Below are positions 33,401-45,400 of a stretch of 64,000 bases of DNA, piece by piece (the stretch's first letter is position 1; the number at the start of each line of letters is the position of its first letter). Source of the DNA: Akebia trifoliata (Eukaryota > Streptophyta > Magnoliopsida > Ranunculales > Lardizabalaceae); contig JADQWC010000055.1 in assembly GCA_017979445.1 (NCBI GenBank), positions 108,382 to 172,381 on the forward strand. The letters are read 5' to 3'. Both the position numbers and the translations under genes were made by a program. The notes beneath the pieces were generated by a model. The model searched no databases and was not told the DNA's origin. It was given only the letters and a program-made list of their open reading frames with translations.

Positions 33401-36400
33401 CTCATTTTTTTCATCATGATTATAGGAACATGTGATTGTTTTCATGTAGTAAATTCTTTTTTAATTAACTATAAAATAAAACTAGATATTGTCGTCTTTT
33501 TTATTTGGTAGGAAACAGAAGTTTCTGCTGTTAAATATATCTCTTGGGAGGAATATCAAAACCTACTTGCAAAAGAAGACCCCGAATATGTCCCTTATGA
33601 TGTTAGGGGACAATATGGTCAACTATTTGACGTACTTTCAAAAAGGTAGACCACTGACATCCATCATAGAGAACTTCATTTTCTTTGGTTGCATTTAATG
33701 TTGTAATTTTGTAAATAATTTTAGTAATCTCTCTTATCTGTGACCACCCTCTTTTGTAATTCTTTCCTTTTATGTAAATTCATGGCCATGCTGGATTTTG
33801 TATTTTGAAGTTTTCTAAATGTGGTACAGAAAACAAGGATCTTCTTGTGTGGTATGCTAGAGACTAAGTTTAACACATCTATGTACCAACAATCAGTTAA
33901 CACCAATTGCACTCCAACCTAAATGTGTTTAAAAAAAAAAAAAGAAAATTACATCATATCCCTACTTGTTACACCCAACGAAAGAATTTTATACCAATAC
34001 TAAAGTTTAAGAACCCATCATTCGAGGAAGCTTTGAAAACACTCTTTTTGACTATTGCCTTTATTGGTCTTCTTGGATATGGTCAAAAGATTATCCTTTG
34101 TTATGATCGCATGAATTGACTTTTCAAAATACATATTAGAAGAATAGCGTTAAGTAAAAAATGGATGAGACAGTTCGGATTTGTGTTTCGATAGCATTTT
34201 TTTCACCCTTGAGAATGGTACTTCAACTAACTATTTGGAAGCTATAGAAGACAAAGGAGATTGTCTTTTTCTCCCTTCCTTTTCATCATATTAGTGGAGG
34301 AAAACAGTTTATGTGGAGATCCATTGTAGCTTCAAGGACAGACATGTTACTGGGACAACAATTCCCTTAACCCATATTGATTGGCTAAATCCTTGATGCC
34401 AAACTTTTTTCATGGGAATAAGGAAGGAGTTGTTAAGAGTTTTATTCGGGACGGGTTGAACTTTTTAGGTGGGGGATGAGAATAATCAGGTATATCTATA
34501 AGGATGAAAGAAATCTATATGGAAGATAAGTGTGGGTTATGGCGTGATGATTTCTCCGCAAACCTAGTACGATTAACATCGAGTCTGCAATTTTTTATGT
34601 GCTTGTTTTCCTTGGGGTATCTCGACCTCCTTCTAATAGAAACTTTACCCATAAAAAGTACATTGAGGCCGCAATAAAAGAGATGGCTACCGACTACCAA
34701 CCCCATGGAGAAGATCAAGCTCATACCATTCAACAAAGAGTTGTTTTCTTCACAAATAACGTATCACACTTTCTTTACTTCTACGAAATAGGTTTAAATC
34801 GGGTTGGGGACAATGTTGCTTTGCTTCAATGGTGGCTGAACGCATACACTTTCTCGAAATTTATTTTGCTAGGCAATGATAAAAAGGGTGAAGTTCCCCT
34901 CTTGAGTTTAAAAAAAAAATTAAAGTCTCCTTATGTTTCAAACTGGTGACGCACTCCCTTGACTTTGGTCTTCTATGAGAGACTAACAAGAGATACCCTT
35001 ATCTTAAACTTCTTGTCCAAAAGCCTTATCCCCCCTCCCCCCTCCCCAACAACAAAAACATCGCTTCCAACTTTTAGGGTAGATATTTTTTTCCTTGTCT
35101 TCAATTTCAAGATTCTATCTCTTTAAACCTTCAAACATTAAGAAAGGAATATGGGCTTTTTGGGGAGGTTAAAGATGGGCTTTTGGGAAGAACAATAAAT
35201 TGTTTTTGTCCAAAGATTGAAGACAATGGGTTAAAAAGGTTTTAAAAATAATGCTCTAGAGGTTGATGAGTGTTCATCGTTTGAATGGAAAGTGGATAAG
35301 GTCTTGTATACATGGATAAATTAGCGGGGTGACTAGGATCCGAAGTTCACTCAGATTAGCAGTGTAATCGTATGGTTATCATTTGGTTGAGGAAGAGACA
35401 AGGTAGGACTGATGGAACTTGAACCAAGAGGGATGTGAGAGACTAGGTGGTGGAGAGTGAGATTGAGAGGGAGAAAGAGAGTTGGTGCTTTTGAGGGTCT
35501 AATGATAGATGTCCGATTTGAGGGACCACTTCGGTTTATATAAATGAGATTTTTCTCTCACTGTTTGAGCCAAAGGGTGGTAATCGAGATGACAAATGGG
35601 TAGGCAAGACAAGTCATTGTCCTAGTCAAAATTCCAAGTCAAAATTCCATCTATTCCTTCTTGTATTAGCAAGAAGGTTAATCTATGAAAGCCAAGTCAA
35701 TCTGGGGAGGCTGCAAAGGGTGCTATAAGTAGCGTTGAAACTTTTGTTTTGCAAAGTAGAAACTCCCGTTTTGCAAAGTAGAAACTCCCTAGGCTTTATA
35801 TGTCTGTCCATCTGTCAACCTCGATCTCTTACTTAAGGCCCATCGAACCCTGTTCTCGTAATATTCCCCATTAGCTGGTTAGTTTTGGACTTTTGGTCAT
35901 GCACGCCAACCATCTATTACATGAGAGTCACTTGATGTGAGTACTCTGTTAGCGTGCTACTATGGTTGAGGCGTGGTGCTGATGTGGCAAATAATTGTGT
36001 CTTTAGCAGACCTAGTTGTTGTATGGTCATGGTAGTGCGGCCTCGTGCTGATGTGCATAACTTGCTGGCCTCTGTACGTCCTGGTTGGCATCCTCGAGAT
36101 TCATGTCAATCTAGATTCAAAGACACCTATCAACATTAAAAGGTTTAGGACTGACCAGCCAGGAGGTAGTAGATGTATAAAGTGAAAGATTCGAGGTTGA
36201 CAGATGTATAAAGTATGGGAGGTTTTTGTTTTCCATGACAGAGGTGTCAATGGCTCAGCACTGTTGACAACATCCTTAATAGCCTCTCGAGATTGACTTT
36301 GTTGTCCTAGGTTGACTTTCCTATTGACACAAGTAGGGATAGAAGGGAAGTCAGATTGGGATAGTTACTTGTCCTACCTACCCATCTGTCACCTCGATTG

Positions 36401-39400
36401 ACACCCTTTGTCTAAGATAAGGAGAGAGAGATCCTCTTTTTATAAATCCAAGTGTTCCCTTAGATGTGACATTTATCATTAAACCCTCAAGAATACCAAT
36501 TCGCTACACATTTTCTTGGTCCCCACAACTCTCTCTTTTCCCCTCTCATTTTCTCTGTCTACCACCTGGTCTCTCATACCCCTTTTGGTTTAGGTCCTAT
36601 CAATTCTACCTTACTTCTTTCTCATCCAAATGGTGATCATATGACCACACCATTGGTCTGAGTGGACATCAGATCCTAGTCACTCCACGAATCTATCCAT
36701 ATGTGTCAGGCCTTATCCACATTTTGTTCTAACGGTGAACAACGAGGTTGGGTACAATGGAATTTTTTTTTTTTGGAAGAAAATTAAGCCTTTTTGGCAA
36801 GAGGTTGAAGATGAGGGCATTTTGGTATATTGTACTTTATTGGTAGCAATTTGGTGAGTTGGCATAGTAAAAAGCAAAATGAGGTTGCACGTTCCAGTGT
36901 TAAGGTAGAGTACAAAGGCTATGGCTCACACAACATGTGAGATGTTTTGGGTTCAGTCTCTATTCAAGGAGATGAGAGTTTAGGTTCCTTCCCCTATTTC
37001 TATGCATTGTAATATTTGGCGGCCAACTATATCGCTAGCAACCCAATTTTCATGAGAGGACAAAACATATTGAGGTGGATTGACATTTTATTTGTGATAT
37101 GATGTTGACCAAGTAGATTATTACTCCGTACATCAAGTCAAAAAATAAGTTGGGGGATGTCCTCACAAAAGCATTGCTTAGGAGTTTATCTTCTATATTA
37201 TGTACCAAGTTGGGCATGTTTGGTTTGTATGCTCCAGCTTGAGGGGGAGTGTTAGAGGTCTAGATTTATTTTATTTTTATTATCTTTATTTTTATGAGAT
37301 ATTTAGTATTGGGTCCATAAGCCCATAACTTATTGATGTAAGTGCCCCCCACCCACCCCCCACCACACACAACTCTTCAACTTCACACACTTCAATAGCT
37401 CAACCACTGATGTGGACAATAAGCCAATTGCTGTAAGTAGTATATGATTTCTTTTCTCATTTGGATGAAATTGTGCAATACTTCTCCAGGGATTTAGATG
37501 CCTTCCCAATCATGCTTTGCACAGTCATTGTATTGGCTACTTGGGCTTATCTTGCTTTTTATTAACTTCATTGATCGAGTCAATCATATTCCTATAGTTT
37601 AACAAGATTCCTCCTTCCTCTCGTAATTCAGCATGAAGTACCTTCCTCAATAGAGCCCCCATTGTAATACGGTGTTGAGGAGGTGGATAAGGTCTTCTCT
37701 CACTTGGAATGAGGATTCATCAATGATGACTCCAATTTCCACCTAAATCAAGTCTATGGTCATTTGGCCCTTGTTACACCAAAATATCAAGAATAACGAA
37801 ATTAGAAAAAGGTTTAGTGGTTAGAGAAAAAGATGTAATTGATCAAAGAAGGAGAGAGAGAGAAGCAATCCCTTTGAAGGAAGAAGGTTGGATTGCCTAT
37901 TTTGCGAAGGGGTTAGGTATATCTAGGAAGGTGGAAATCTCCCCTCTTTTTTCTTGTGTCTGTATGTCTCAAACTAGATAGGCATTGTACCATCACCTAG
38001 GTTAGGTACGTAGTGTCGCAATCATTTGATAGTTCAACAAGGAAATTTATGCTATGCACGACTTGCACTAAGTTGTAAGACATTCCAGAGTTTGTCAGTG
38101 CTGCTTACCGATTAGGCAAACGTTAGGGATACTTTGTAACACCCCATCCAAAAGTGTCAGCCACTATATTTGCCCCTTGGTGCCAGTGAGGCAGTGACGT
38201 ACCTTGGGTAACCTATTTTCTTCTTTGACACCCCTATGAACCTTCCAGGTGGAAGCGGTCTTTCTTGGCAGAGCCTTCTTTTTCCCAACAAACCTTTACC
38301 TTATTTAGCTTCCTTGATTTGGCGGAGTTCCCAATGGCTAGGTCAATGATGACACCTTCCTGGTATTAATGTCATCAAGCATTAGTCAATACCATTGAGA
38401 ATGGTATCTACAAGCATCCTCATCCACACCTTACCCAAATATTGGGATCAACAACAGGAATCATTTTTCTTCCTTCAACTCTTTCTAGAACTATATCTTC
38501 TGTCTTGGCATGCTTATGTAGATCTTCTCTTCTTATCCATGTAATTATTGACCTTATTGCTGTTTTAGAGCGTTCTACTTGTGTTAAAGTGCTCCTTGTC
38601 AATAGTGTTATCATTGGTCTTTAATGTATTTGCCCAAACCATCTCAATTGATTTCTTGTATTTTGTCCTTTCTTGGTGCTCTTTATTTAATCTCCTATGA
38701 AGGCTATTCCCATATTCCTTGAATGTACTCGCTTCTAATTATATTTGCTAGAAATACCACTCATCCATCTCAACATCAACATCTCCGTTGCTTTCATTCT
38801 ACGAACAAGTTCCTCAAACATTAAGCTCCAAAAGCATGGTTGCTTTTCTTATTACTGCCATATAGAATTTTCCTTTTAGTTTTATTTGTGCTGTATAGAA
38901 AGCTAGTCTCCACTTAATACTAATTCTATGGTCATATCTTTACCAATATCCCTATCTATATGGATGGTTGAACCTAAATATTAGTAGTCCCTTTGGGCCA
39001 CTTCTTGCAGATCAATTTAACATGCTTTCCAGTTCTCTTCACTATGGGTGTGCTTGGTAATGTTGCACTGCATGTATTTTTCTCTTTTTCCTACAGCAAC
39101 AAAGGCTTATCCCAAAGATTTGTGGTTGGCTAAGCGGATCCTGTTGCACTGCATGTTTTTTGTCCTGTTTGAACTTAATCCTGAAACTCTCAGTTTCTAA
39201 GGCATCTATCCATAAAGATAGTTCCTATTTAGCAGGGCTTTTCTAGCTTTGTTCATTTTTAACATTTAAATCAAAACTTAATCATTACCCCCACCCCAAA
39301 ACAAAAATCTGACATTATACATCTTGTGAACATGAACAAATCACTTGCATACACTACCCATGCACCCACTTCTCTTCCAACATTCAGTTATATTTTATGC

Positions 39401-42400
39401 AAATGATGTAGCTCTTACCAGTAAATGTTTTTGAGGATCCGCATTTTTTTTCTTGGTAAGTAATGTGTTCCAAGGAAAGGCTTTATTCTTAATAATGTAA
39501 TCTGTTATTTTCACTTCACCAAATGCATTGCTAAATTTTCATTTAGAATTATATTGTTTATGTGAAATGATCTTTTGTTCAAAATTGTTCAAGGTATAAA
39601 GAGAACATGGGGGCACGCCATCTGGCTATTCAAAAACAACTTGATTGTTATGCTCCTATCCGTTTTGACATAGAGGTGAATAGCTTTTTCTCTTGCTTTC
39701 TATGTTGACTTTTTCACCTTATAATCTCAAGTTGATATAAGACTGAAGTCATTTATTGAACTAGGCTGTTTTGTCGTTATTATTTAATTTCCTAAAAAGA
39801 TGTTAATGTTGTCTAGCTTATTGTGCCCTTGTAAGATATTTTGTCTGGTTTTATAGCACACGATGAGCACATAATACCCTAGAAGTGCTTGTACTACAAA
39901 AACGACACAAGACTGTTGTAGAATAGTTCACAAACACAAGAACATGTGTAAAGAGATCTGAAGTTTCTCCCCCAAGATCCAAACTAGGTCTCTAAAGTGA
40001 ATTGCTTCAATTCTAAAAACATGAATGACATGCCTACTTTATTATGAAATACACTGAGGCTACAAGACCCTAATACCCCTCATTTGTAGTATGTAGATTA
40101 AGAGTTTGAGAAGGAGAATAGAAGAAGAGATTAGAGAAACGTGGGAGCAAGTTGAAATCGACTCCAACCCTAGCCGCACAACTATTATATATCACAACGA
40201 AATAACAAAAGAAAGAAAAAGATAATACTACCCTTACTAATAATAACTTATTAATCCTAATACTCCTCCTCAAGCTGGAGAATATATATCATATAATCCC
40301 AACTTGTTACAAATATAGTCAACCCTACCAACCCAATGACTTAGTAAAAAAATCCACAACTTGATCTTCAGACTTCACATAAAGAGTAGCAATTTCACCA
40401 TTTAGGTGTTTGTCACGAGCAAAGTGACAATCAACTTCAATATGCTTTGTCCTCTCATGAAACACATGATTATAAGCTATGTGTATGGCTTCCTAGTTGT
40501 CACAAAATAGACTTACAGGTAATTCTACTTTAAAGCCCATTTCATGAATAGGTGCACTTATGGGTTTCACGACCTCCACTTCGACCTCCTCGGTAATCTA
40601 TACCACCACCCTTGCCACCTTTACCACAACCCCTTCGACCACCACGAGTACCACAACCAAGGCTTCCTCGATCTCTAGGAACCACTAAAACTGATTGATC
40701 ACCACTAACATTGCCACTATCTGATATTGTGGCTCTCTTAAGTTGAGAGAAAACATTTGTAGGAAATGGAAGATCCTGACTACCCAGGATTTGAGATCTA
40801 TCTACCTCGTACTTTGGTTGAAGAGAAAAGTGGAATCAAATGACATCCATATCTTTCCTCTGTTTCTGAATCATGCGAATATCACTAGTAATAGGTTGGT
40901 ACTGATTAAGTTTTTCACGCATTCACATGATAGAGGCAAAAACTTGCTTTATGGTCTTGTCATCTTGTTGCAAAGAAAAGTGCTCTTGTGTGAGCTCATA
41001 AGTCCATGTGATATTATTTGATCTAGAATACATGTGTTTTACCCGTTGAGGTGTCAAGGAACATAAAGTTTACATTGATTTGCGGTTCCATATTGTTCCA
41101 CAACAATGTCACAATCTAAGTATCTCTTTGCTCCCATACATCTGTAACATTCGGATCTTTAGAAGTTGGCTTATCTGTCAACAAGTGACTGTGTTTTCCC
41201 TTTGCCTTCAAAAGTACCTTTATTGCTTTAGACCACTAAATGTAATTGCTTCCATTAAGTCTGATGGAAGTTATCTGAAGCTTTACAAGGCATTGCGAAA
41301 TCCCCAAATTTGTTTTCTGTTCCATAAATTAACCATGAGAACACAATAAAATTGGATTCAGAGGTTTTCAGATATTTTTGTGAATGATTTTCTATTGGCT
41401 GAAAATATCGTTGGCACTAATTCCTTATAGTCAAGATCTGCGAAAAACCTCTAAAAAACAAAGAGATATCTCTCTTAATGAAATCACACCATCCAAAAAA
41501 TTGCAGAAACTTATTGGAAATATGTAGTTTCTTTTTATATTTATTTCTATTTTTTTATTGTTAGTTTTCTATGTAAGGGCATTTATGTCTATTCTCACTT
41601 TAGTTAATATATATATTTGTCAAGCTATCATTATGAGACTTGATAAATCTCTTCTACAATTCTTCTTGGTATTAGAGCCCCTAGAGAATCCAATGTCTCC
41701 CTTCTTGGGTTCCTCTCTTCGCTTGTTTTTCTCTTGAAGTTCTTTGTCTCTTCTCTTTCCTTCTCCTCTTCTTCCCTCCCCTATTCTTGGATTTTTTGAG
41801 ACCTACTGACGTAGAGCAGCTTTGTTGGAAGGTCTCCCTTTCAGGGGCTTCTTTTATTTATGTTCTCCTAATCACATGTTGCGATAGGATTTTTTATCAA
41901 TGTTTCACATGCTGCAATTAATTTTCTGCGCTGTGTTGTTTGCGCTATGATAGGGTTTCTACCTTGTGATAGGTCTTTTGGTTTGTCTTCTACCCTACGT
42001 TAGGGTTTGTGTTTGAGATAAGGTGATTGGAAGATTGCCTTGCGATAGCAAAAGGGTGCTGTTGAAGGTTTTTTTTGCCCAAGTTGGAAACAATTTTGCC
42101 CTACGACAGCAACTTTGGGAGACTTTTTGTCTTGCGATAGCAAATATACCTTTTTCTGCCTAGTTGGAGACCATGATTGGTCTCTGACCTAGTTGCTGCC
42201 CTACGGAAGCCTTTTTAGGCCTTACGACAATAACCTTGGGAGATTTATGGCCTTGCAACAGCTACTGGAGAACACGATTGGTCTCTGAACTTGCTGCTGC
42301 CTTACGGAAGCCTTTTGAGGCCCTACGACAACAACCTTGGGAGATTTACTGCCTTGCAACAGCACGTGGGGAAGTGTTTCTGCCCTACGACATCAACAAA

Positions 42401-45400
42401 GGTCTGTTTGGGAGGTTCTTTGCCTTGCGACAGCAAGTACAGAGGTTATTTTTGCCCTTTGACAATATCTGTTGGACTGCTATTTCTGCGACTTCTAATT
42501 TCTAATTTCGACTGCTGCTTGGGTTGCTTGTTGCCTTGCAAGAAGGTTGAGGTGTTGATTCTCTTGGTCTTGGATTGGTTTTACATGTCATCTCCTTTCA
42601 ATCCAAATATTTTTTAAATTCTTTTTTATTGTGAGCGATGACATCGACTCTAGAAATCAAGGATTCCAACACTATTCTCAGGACAAATTCTTCTGCTTAA
42701 CATATTATCAATGCCCGATTTGATGGTTGTAATTTTCAGTCATGGTCTCGATCTGTGAGACTTTATTTGGGTAGTAGAGTTAAATCTAGTTGGCTGTTGG
42801 GTACTATTCATAAGCTACTCCTCACTGATCCCAAATTTGAACAATGGGAAATCGACAACTGCACTATTTTTGAGTGGCTATTTAATTTCATGGAGCAATG
42901 TATCTATACCATGTTTATGAATCATGATACTATCTCTTCCTTGTGGTCAGCCCTTACTTAGACATATACGTATGCTAGGAATGACTCACGAATTTATGAA
43001 TTGTATTGAGACATTGCTCAGGCTACCCAAGGCTCTTAGAGTGTAACTGATTATTTTTGGTTTCTTCAGTCCCATTGGGAGGATCTCTTCCATTATGAGT
43101 CTATGACTAAGTTGTCTCCAGAGACAGCAGAGTATGTGGTCAAGAGGATTACTCAACACTAGACATATCAGTTTCTCATGGGTTTACGTCCTGAGTTTGA
43201 AGCACTTCGGACTCAGATTCTCAATACCACTCCTTTTCCTTCATTATTTGCGATATTTGCGGCCATTGATAATGATGAGCGTTGTTGTATAGTTCTCTTT
43301 TAGACTCAGGCCCCTGGTATACTTTTTGCTTCAGCCACAAATTAGATGGCTCTAGCAGTCTATTCGAGTTTTTCTGACTATTGTGCCCTGTGATCTGGGA
43401 ATCGTGGCAGTGGAGGTCGTGGTTGTGGTAATAGGAGTGGTTTTATTTGCAGTCATTGTAGGAAGATTGGCTATGAGAAGGCCTGATGTTTTCAGTTCTA
43501 TGCCCATCTATTGCGATCTCCTGCAACTCCTTTGGGACATTCTATTCCCCGTGCCGCCACTATTAAGTTATCTTCAGTCCCTCCCACTGATCCTCCTCCT
43601 TCTCTTGGTACTATTGATTTGCAATAGCTCTAGACTCAAATTGCCAATATTGTACGGGATCAGATTCATGCTCATACCCACTCCCCTTCGATTGTGGCCT
43701 CAATTACCACTCCTTCAGATACATCTTCTGCATTACATGTCGCTTAATTTGGCTTTGCTCCTCTGACATGGGTAATTAATTTTGGTGCCTCTGATCACAT
43801 GACTGGTGAGTTTGGTCACTTTACCTTTACTATATTTCCTTCTACTCATAGGGAGGTTTGCCTTACTGATGGGTCCCTTACACTTATTCACAACAAGGGT
43901 ACCATCCCTTTATCCTCTGGCCTTTCCCTTGATTCTGTGCTTCATATTCCTCACCTATCTCTTGACTTTTTGTTTGTGAGTAGTATTACCAAATCTTTAA
44001 ATTGTTCAGTAATATTTGAGGAGGGTTTTTGGCAAGGGGTATGAGAGGGATGGGCTACACCTATTTGGATCTAAGCCTATTGCTGTATCGGCTGTTGTGC
44101 TTCCATCTTCTAGGAGCTATACTTTTTCTTCTCAGTCTTTAGATTTATTGCATGCTTGCTTAGGACATGCCAATTTACAACACTTATGTTCTTTATTTCT
44201 TGTTTTAAAAATCTCTTGTAGTGGACACAAGTTTCAGTGCTCTGTGTGTGAGCTTTCTAAACACATACGTACTTCTTTTATTCTTCGCATGCATCAGTTT
44301 AATGCAATATTTGATTTAGTTCATTCTAATGTGTGAGAGTCTTCCCCTGTTACTTCTTTTAATTGTTATAGATATTATGTTATATTTATTGATGACTATT
44401 CTCATTGCATTTGGATTTATTTGATACGTTCTCGTTCTATAGTGCTTCCTATTTTTGTTAATTTTCTAAAAAATGATTTAGACTTAAATCTCTTAGGTCT
44501 AATAATAGGGAGGAATATATTTCTGATAGGATTCGGCCCCTCCTTCAAGAGTATGGTATGCTTCACCAGTTGACTTGTCTTTACACTCTTGAACAGAACG
44601 GGGTGGTGGAATGAAAGAATCACCACCTCATGAACATTGTCCGTTGTCTTCTTCGAAAGATGCATGTTTTCAAGTTATATTGGAATATGGTAGTCCTTAC
44701 TGCGACTTTTCTCCTTAATTGCGTTCCGAGTCGCACCTTAGGGGATAGGTGCCTCTTCATGTTCTTCGACCCGATAGCATTTTTTTCCCATTATACTTAG
44801 AGTCTTTAGGTGCACTTGTTTGTTCAGGACAGAACCCTTCATCGCATGAAATTAAATGACAAAGTCATTCGATGTATTTTCTTGGGTTACTCGTTTATGT
44901 CAAATGGGTATCGCTGTTATGATCTCCTTTCTCATCGTGTCATTCATTCTTTGGATGTCACCTTTCTTGAAAATGTTCCATATTTTCATGCTAATTCTTC
45001 TTTGTAGAATTCTTTTCCTTTGCAGGATCTCTCTCCTATAGTGCTACCATTTCCGTTTTCTCTCCACTTTTTCAGGTTTATTCTCGTCGTCCTCGCCCCT
45101 CTCCAACCTTGCCAACCTCCTCCTTGGACTCAGGTATACCTTCTTCTACTCCTATTCCTTCTATTTATTGCACTTCATAAAGGTAAGCGGGGGTGTGTTA
45201 CTGATCATCTTATTGCCCAATTTGTTTCCTATCAGGGACTCTCACCTTCTTATTAAGCTTACCTTACTGCTACTGATTTTATTCGAGTTCTTCGGTCTGT
45301 ATTAGAGGCCTTGTGTGATCCTCAGTGGACTGAGCCATGATTGTTGAGATGGATGTTTTGTTCCTCTTTCGTCTGGGGAGCGGACTGTTGGTTGTAAATG

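Noticed and set aside
34599..34949. 116-codon plus-strand frame in intron 5
   Set aside because: No motif and no sign of exons; lies among eroded repeat sequence.
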